NCBI GenBank assembly: GCA_021205255.1
Contig: JAJPXW010000221.1
Coordinates: 1 to 5,848, forward strand
Reading direction: 5' to 3'
Source: Burkholderiales bacterium
Lineage (GTDB): Bacteria > Pseudomonadota > Gammaproteobacteria > Burkholderiales > Burkholderiaceae_F
DNA length: 5,848 nucleotides
Below the pieces are notes generated by a model. The model searched no databases. It had not been told where the DNA came from and saw only the letters and a program-made list of their open reading frames with translations. Position 1 is the first letter of the stretch; each line of letters starts with the position of its first letter. A program made the translations under genes and the position numbers. Of this stretch, positions 1 to 3,873 are shown one piece after another.

Positions 1-18
1 TTTGATATTCTATTATTT

Positions 19-24
19 TATAAT
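19..24 (+). promoter_or_regulatory. Possible -10 box for the malic enzyme gene
   Basis: The hexamer TATAAT matches the sigma-70 -10 consensus exactly and lies in an AT-rich stretch. With a 17-nt spacer its -35 box would fall across the left window edge, so it cannot be judged. The TTGATA at 2-7 is only 11 nt away, too close to be its partner. If used, it gives a 5' UTR of roughly 115 nt that includes the hairpin at 88-111. AT-rich DNA yields such hexamers by chance, so this is tentative. Confidence 0.3.
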
Positions 25-87
25 CAGACTTTAATTTTTTTCCTCGCCATTCGCCAGGTTACTTAACACGAGAAACATAGACTGCGT

Positions 88-111
88 GGAGTGCGTTTAT
101 TAACGCCCTCC
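88..111 (+). promoter_or_regulatory. 5' UTR hairpin upstream of the malic enzyme
   Basis: Arms 88-97 (GGAGTGCGTT) and 102-111 (AACGCCCTCC) pair at nine of ten positions, with a single T/C mismatch and a four-base loop TATT. It lies about 25 nt before the ribosome binding site. No T-run follows on either strand, so it does not look like an intrinsic terminator. It could stabilise the mRNA, bind a regulator, or be part of a larger leader fold. The structure is seen in the sequence; a role is inference. Confidence 0.45.
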
Positions 112-147
112 AAAAGTTTATGTGACTCAAATATGTAGGAGAACCAC

Positions 148-1776
148 ATGCCTCAACCTGATTTATCTGGAGTTCAGATTCTAAGAAATCCGTTCTTCAA
201 TCAAGGAACCGCTTTTACAAAGGAAGCCAGAAAGAAACTGCATCTTGAAGGACTTCTTCCTCCAAGAGTACAGACCATCGCGCTCCAGGCAAAAAGAATG
301 ATGGACAGAATCCGTGGAGTAGAAAATCCATTGACAAAATACGAAATCATGGATTCTCTCCGCTCTAGAAATAGAACCTTGTATTTCTATCTTCTTGTCA
401 ATCATATCGAAGAATTACTGCCGATCGTCTATACACCGACCGTAGGCAAGGCCTGCATGGACTTCGATCACATCTTCCGTAATACAGACGGCCTCTATGT
501 GTCTATTGAAGACAAGGGTCATGTCAAAGAAGTAGTGGATAACAGCCCTAACGATGAAGTTGACATCATCGTTGTTACGGATGGCGAAAGAAGTCTTGGC
601 CTAGGTGACCTTGGAACTGGTGGCATGGGTATTCCTAAAGGCAAACTAGCACTCTATGTTGCATGCGCTGGTGTTCATCCAAGAACCACTTTACCTGTAG
701 TAATTGATGTGGGTACCAATAATCAGAATCTTTTGAAGGATCCTCTTTATTTAGGTCTACAGCAACCTCGCGTTGACGGTGCGCCCTACTACGAACTTAT
801 TGATGAATTCATATTGGCTGTTAAGAAACGCTGGCCAAAAGTTCTCGTCCAGTTCGAAGATTTTGCCAATAAGCATGCCTTTGCACTTCTTCATACTTAT
901 CAAGATAAGATCAATTGCTTCAACGATGATATCCAAGGAACAGCGGCTGTAACGCTTTCCGCTCTGTTGAGCGCCTGCAAGGCAAAAGGCTCTGAGCTTA
1001 AGGATCAAAAGATCCTATTCCTGGGTGCCGGAGAAGCTGCTATCGGTGGCGCAGAACTGATTGTTCAAATGATGGTCAAGCAGGGCGACACAGAAGAAGA
1101 CGCAAAGAGGAGAATTTACCTCTTTGACTCAAAGGGACTTGTGGTTTCTTCAAGAGACAACCTGTCCGAAGCAAAGAAACAGTTCGCTCATGCCGAAGCG
1201 CCTGTGTCTACTTTCCTAGATGCAGTCGAAGCGATTAAACCTACGGCGATTATTGGCCTATCGGCACAAGAAGGTGCCTTTAATGCCTACGTCCTTGGTG
1301 CAATGGCACGTATCAACGAAAAACCAATCATTTTTGCTCTTTCTAATCCGACATCCAAGGCAGAATGCACCGCTCGCGAAGCCTATACCTACACCAATGG
1401 TAGAGCTCTCTTCGCATGCGGCAGTCCATTTGCTCCAGTCGAAGTTAACGGCAAGACGTTCGTACCAAGACAAGCTAACAACAGCTACGTATTCCCTGGC
1501 ATTGGTTTAGGTTCTATCTATACACAAGCCAAACGTCTTCCTGAAGGGCTCTTCCTCACAGCCGCTGAAGCTCTTAGCGACACTGTCACACCGGAAGATT
1601 TGGAAAAAGGCAGTTTGTTGCCATCGTTGCTAGAAGTTCGTAAAGTCTCTTTGCACATTGCCCATCGCGTAGCAGAGTATTGCTATAAGGAAGGATTGGC
1701 TCAGACCGCAAAGCCAGAGGATCTAAAGAAAGCACTTGAAGAGTACATGTACGTACCTGTATATCCAAAGTACTAA
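148..1776 (+). CDS. Malic enzyme (oxaloacetate-decarboxylating malate dehydrogenase), single-domain type
   Basis: This cytoplasmic enzyme converts L-malate to pyruvate and CO2 while reducing NAD+ or NADP+, linking C4 acids to pyruvate. The 542 residues match the classical bacterial/eukaryotic malic enzyme length, without the phosphotransacetylase-like tail of MaeB-type enzymes. Visible motifs are YTPTVG at 95-100 (catalytic Tyr95), VTDGER at 143-148 with Arg148, the catalytic Lys166 in GIPKGKLALY, the metal ligands Glu237 and Asp238 in FEDF, and Asp261 in FNDDIQGTAAV. The Rossmann loop is GAGEAAIG at 293-300, and SNPTSKAE follows at 399-406. All catalytic residues are intact. Against human malic enzymes (numbering from memory), Ser328 and Lys343 or Lys344 fall where NADP-dependent enzymes carry Ser346 and Lys362, so NADP+ use is plausible; the usual bacterial label is NAD-dependent (maeA/sfcA). 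The ATG has AGGAG at 137-141, six bases upstream. It is probably monocistronic, ending at the terminator at 1902-1944. Family assignment is certain; cofactor and gene symbol are not. Confidence 0.96.
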   Translation: MPQPDLSGVQILRNPFFNQGTAFTKEARKKLHLEGLLPPRVQTIALQAKRMMDRIRGVENPLTKYEIMDSLRSRNRTLYFYLLVNHIEELLPIVYTPTVGKACMDFDHIFRNTDGLYVSIEDKGHVKEVVDNSPNDEVDIIVVTDGERSLGLGDLGTGGMGIPKGKLALYVACAGVHPRTTLPVVIDVGTNNQNLLKDPLYLGLQQPRVDGAPYYELIDEFILAVKKRWPKVLVQFEDFANKHAFALLHTYQDKINCFNDDIQGTAAVTLSALLSACKAKGSELKDQKILFLGAGEAAIGGAELIVQMMVKQGDTEEDAKRRIYLFDSKGLVVSSRDNLSEAKKQFAHAEAPVSTFLDAVEAIKPTAIIGLSAQEGAFNAYVLGAMARINEKPIIFALSNPTSKAECTAREAYTYTNGRALFACGSPFAPVEVNGKTFVPRQANNSYVFPGIGLGSIYTQAKRLPEGLFLTAAEALSDTVTPEDLEKGSLLPSLLEVRKVSLHIAHRVAEYCYKEGLAQTAKPEDLKKALEEYMYVPVYPKY

Positions 1777-1901
1777 TCAATAGCCAAAACTTTTAGAAAT
1801 GCTAGAGGTAAAAGTTAACGTTCCCGCAGGAATTTAAAACATCCACTTAGCTGGGCGCCTTGCGATTCGTCCCTAGCAAATAAAAGTTTTCCACTTTAAC
1901 A

Positions 1902-1944
1902 ACAGCAGGCTTCCGAAACTTAAATCGAAAGCCTGCTGTGTTTT
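1902..1944 (+). terminator. Rho-independent terminator after the malic enzyme
   Basis: An 11-bp perfect stem pairs ACAGCAGGCTT (1902-1912) with AAGCCTGCTGT (1929-1939). Inside it, one C/A mismatch is followed by two more G-C pairs closing a 10-nt loop. GTTTT follows at 1940-1944, giving the U-tract. It sits about 125 nt past the malic enzyme stop and reads in the right direction. On the minus strand the bases after the stem (TGTTAAAG) are a weaker tail, so efficient bidirectional action is less likely. Confidence 0.85.
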
Positions 1945-2191
1945 AATAAGCAGAAACTTGTCGACTAATCAAACCAACAGGCTCTTTCAACTTTAGGCTC
2001 CCACAACGAATCCAATCCTTGGCTTGATCATTTGTCGGAAAAGTTTATCCATCGGAATTAAATTCCCTTCGTTCCTGAATCACGCAGAGGTCCCAGTTAG
2101 GTTCCTAACACAGAGCACTTCCGGAATAGCTTATTTCCTGGCTGGTATTTATCGGATTTCGTATGGTTTTTTTGACCTTATGACTAATGCA

Positions 2192-2231
2192 GCTTCCGCT
2201 ATTAGCTCTTCATTTGGGAATAGGCGGAAGC
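2192..2231 (-). terminator. Hairpin downstream of the M20 peptidase, possible weak terminator
   Basis: Arms 2192-2203 (GCTTCCGCTATT) and 2219-2231 (AATAGGCGGAAGC) form 12 pairs with one bulged G and a 15-nt loop. It lies 24 nt beyond the minus-strand peptidase stop, where its terminator is expected. On the minus strand the bases after the stem are TGCATTAGTC, with no U-run, so it is not a canonical intrinsic terminator. It may serve as a 3' stabilising stem or a rho-assisted end. The pairing is clear; the role is inferred. Confidence 0.45.
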
Positions 2232-2254
2232 CACAATCCAAGGAAAGTTAACTT

Positions 2255-3472
2255 TTACTTCTTATTTTCAGCAATAAGTTCCAGTACTTTTGTTCCAAGC
2301 TCTATTCTTGGCTTTACGCTGTTTAGATCCGACCATTCCTTAGTTGGGTGATGAAGATCCCCGCCAATTGCTCCCATAGCACAAACTACTGCGGCGCCTG
2401 CTCCTGAAAGTCTATTTCCATCAGAGGAACCACCTACTTCTAGCCATTGAAGCGGTTCTTGGTTAAGTTCTTTAACTGCTTGGTCCACAAGCTTAATTAG
2501 CTCTTCCGACTTAGGAGTAAGAGCTAAGGCTGAAGATTTTCTATAGTGAAATTCACATTTCACATCTGGAGCAAATCCTTTATCGCACAGTTGTTGAGCT
2601 TCCTCTACAACAGCATCCCTTGATTGGTCGTCCTTGAACCTAAAATCAAATTGGACATTGGCTTTATCAGCAATTGCATTGACTACAGTTCCACCACTGA
2701 CGATATCGGCATTAAGAGTAACGCCAGGATATTTTTGTGCGATTGCTTTTATTTGTGGAATTGCTAATGCCATGGCTTCAATTGCGTTACGGCCTTTCTC
2801 GGGCTCATTACCGGCGTGAGCGGTAACCCCTTGGAAATCAAACGCAAGTGTCATTGAACCTTTACGCACTTTAACTGCGCCATTACCTGGACGTCCGGGT
2901 TCATACACAAGAGCTACTTTAGATTTATGACCTACTTCATCAAGTTTTGCGCGAGTGCAATCATTTCCAGATTCCTCACCCGGATTAACAATGATTCCAA
3001 TGTCTAGCTTATCCTTGATTTTTTGAGGAAGAGACTTCGCAATCCACCAAACTGTATTCAGAGAAGTTTTGTCGTCCGCGACACCGGCTCCATGCGCAAT
3101 TAGATCTTCACCGACCGTTAGAGGATACTTTTCCGCATTTCCTACAACTTGGACTGTGTCGGCATGAGCGCTAAGCAAAACATCGAATTGCTCAAGGTTT
3201 GGCTTATTAGTGGCGATCAATACCTTACCTCTTCCAGAGCATTGATATTCAGAAACATGCCAGCCAGCTTTAGAAAAACGATTCGCCAGGATATCCATGA
3301 CTTTATTAACGCCCTCTTCATAGCCGGTCTTTGTATCAACGCTAACTATTTCATTCAAATCTGCTATGAAATCATCCAGGGAAAAGTTCTCTTGAGCTAA
3401 TGCGCTCCATGTAGGAAGAGCAAAGACGGAAGCTAGAACCGTGGATAGAAACAACCTTTTATATGCACTCAT
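2255..3472 (-). CDS. Exported M20-family metallopeptidase, carboxypeptidase G2-like
   Basis: This is a zinc-dependent exopeptidase of the M20 family, closest in layout to the glutamate carboxypeptidase/CPG2 group, which removes C-terminal glutamate from peptides or folates. It has 405 residues. The N-terminal signal peptide has K5R6, a hydrophobic run at 7-20 and a likely signal peptidase I cut after ALA (26/27), so the mature enzyme should be periplasmic. Predicted metal ligands and catalytic residues are all present: His103 and Asp105 in SAHADTV, bridging Asp133 in GAGVADDK, general base Glu166 and ligand Glu167 in PGEESGN, Glu191 in VYEPG, and His374 (or His375) in GGDLHHPTKEW. The dimerisation-domain signature GVTAHAGNEPEKGRNA is at 215-230, GGTVVNAI at 260-267 and GGSSDGN at 347-353. 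The ATG at 3472 is preferred over the TTG at 3475 because AGGAGG lies five bases before it. Family is near certain; glutamate specificity is inferred, and other M20 dipeptidase or acylase activities are possible. Confidence 0.95.
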   Translation of the reverse strand: MSAYKRLFLSTVLASVFALPTWSALAQENFSLDDFIADLNEIVSVDTKTGYEEGVNKVMDILANRFSKAGWHVSEYQCSGRGKVLIATNKPNLEQFDVLLSAHADTVQVVGNAEKYPLTVGEDLIAHGAGVADDKTSLNTVWWIAKSLPQKIKDKLDIGIIVNPGEESGNDCTRAKLDEVGHKSKVALVYEPGRPGNGAVKVRKGSMTLAFDFQGVTAHAGNEPEKGRNAIEAMALAIPQIKAIAQKYPGVTLNADIVSGGTVVNAIADKANVQFDFRFKDDQSRDAVVEEAQQLCDKGFAPDVKCEFHYRKSSALALTPKSEELIKLVDQAVKELNQEPLQWLEVGGSSDGNRLSGAGAAVVCAMGAIGGDLHHPTKEWSDLNSVKPRIELGTKVLELIAENKK

Positions 3473-3477
3473 CAAAC

Positions 3478-3483
3478 CCTCCT
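3478..3483 (-). promoter_or_regulatory. Ribosome binding site deciding the M20 peptidase start
   Basis: On the minus strand a full AGGAGG is followed by GTTTG and then ATG at 3472-3470, a five-base spacer. The alternative in-frame TTG at 3475-3473 would leave only two bases, which is too tight. The site therefore supports the ATG and a signal peptide beginning MSAYKR. Confidence 0.85.
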
Positions 3484-3508
3484 GAAAACTAAAGTAAAAA
3501 TTTTGAGG

Positions 3509-3540
3509 ATTGTAATGAAATCAAGTACTTTAAGTGTCTA
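3509..3540 (-). promoter_or_regulatory. Weak candidate promoter for the M20 peptidase
   Basis: On the minus strand TAGACA (3540-3535) matches five of six -35 consensus bases and TACAAT (3514-3509) matches five of six -10 bases. The spacer is 20 nt, longer than the usual 16-18, so sigma-70 use would be poor without an activator. The position is sensible, giving a leader of about 30 nt before the start codon. Confidence 0.25.
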
Positions 3541-3772
3541 TTTCGATTATTGAGAAAAGGCTTAGCCTCATGATACGAGCTTGGAGACTTAACAGATCTG
3601 TCATAAGACAGCGTTTCCTTTCTTACTAATCGTTGATGCCGCATGAGCATTTTTCCATTCTTCTATTACCGTTTTAAGAATTGTCCTTTTAACCTTCAGA
3701 TCCCACTTCTATTCTCTTTGAGGCAATCTGCAATCTCTTATGAATCAAGTGAAGTTTTCTCATTCCGTTCTT

Positions 3773-3778
3773 TATAAG
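3773..3778 (+). promoter_or_regulatory. Possible -10 box for the repeat-protein gene
   Basis: TATAAG matches five of six bases of the sigma-70 -10 consensus and lies about 95 nt before the start codon. No good -35 is seen 16-18 nt upstream, so this is only a placeholder. TTGAGG (3718-3723) with TATGAA (3739-3744) is an alternative pair with a 15-nt spacer. Confidence 0.2.
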
Positions 3779-3873
3779 TGGATAATTCATTCATTTGGGT
3801 AAACCAGCTGGCTGATGAAGAATCAGAAGTTGAGCCTCTGCCCATCCTTCAAATCTCAAATAAACAGGCAAAA

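Larger units (their letters stand above)
1777..2254. other. Convergent intergenic region, no gene supported
   Basis: This 478-nt stretch separates the stop codons of two convergent genes. It holds the terminator at 1902-1944 and the hairpin at 2192-2231. A minor AT-rich inverted repeat, AACTTTT (1788-1794) with AAAAGTT (1810-1816), lies just after the malic enzyme stop. A 75-codon frame at 2024-2251 (+) begins with TTG, has no ribosome binding site and no recognisable motif, so I do not call it. I see no tRNA, repeat array or gene remnant. The unusual length for a convergent spacer is unexplained. Confidence 0.7.
3473..3873. other. Divergent intergenic region with promoters for both flanking genes
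   Basis: This 401-nt stretch lies between two gene starts facing away from each other, so it must contain promoters in both directions unless a flanking gene is silent. It holds the peptidase ribosome binding site, the weak candidate promoters listed separately, and several short symmetric sites: AGGCTTAGCCT (3558-3568), ACAGATCTGT (3592-3601), the small hairpin CTGTC-ATAA-GACAG (3598-3611) and CCAGCTGG (3804-3811). Any of these might be an operator, but none matches a regulator site I can name. A 12-codon frame with a good ribosome binding site lies at 3515-3553 (+). No longer gene is supported. Confidence 0.6.

Noticed and set aside
96..110. 15-nt identity between 96-110 and 3302-3316 (TTTATTAACGCCCTC)
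   Set aside because: One copy is inside the peptidase gene and the other in the malic enzyme leader hairpin; flanks do not match, so coincidence is likelier than a mobile or regulatory repeat.
1220..1510. 96-codon plus-strand frame inside the malic enzyme
   Set aside because: Out-of-frame overlap with a certain gene, with no recognisable features.
2097..2110. GTTAGG-TT-CCTAAC inverted repeat
   Set aside because: A two-base loop cannot close a hairpin well and no gene start is nearby for an operator role.
2024..2251. 75-codon frame on the plus strand in the convergent spacer
   Set aside because: TTG start, no ribosome binding site, no motif, and it spans the hairpin at 2192-2231.
3598..3620. 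CTGTC-ATAA-GACAG hairpin followed by a pyrimidine-rich stretch, as a terminator
   Set aside because: The stem is only 5 bp, the following tract is interrupted by C, and no transcript is expected to end there.
3778..3873. In-frame GTG extension adding 32 residues to the repeat protein
   Set aside because: The frame is open back to 3778, but it would bury a well-formed signal peptide inside the protein, and no ribosome binding site precedes the GTG.
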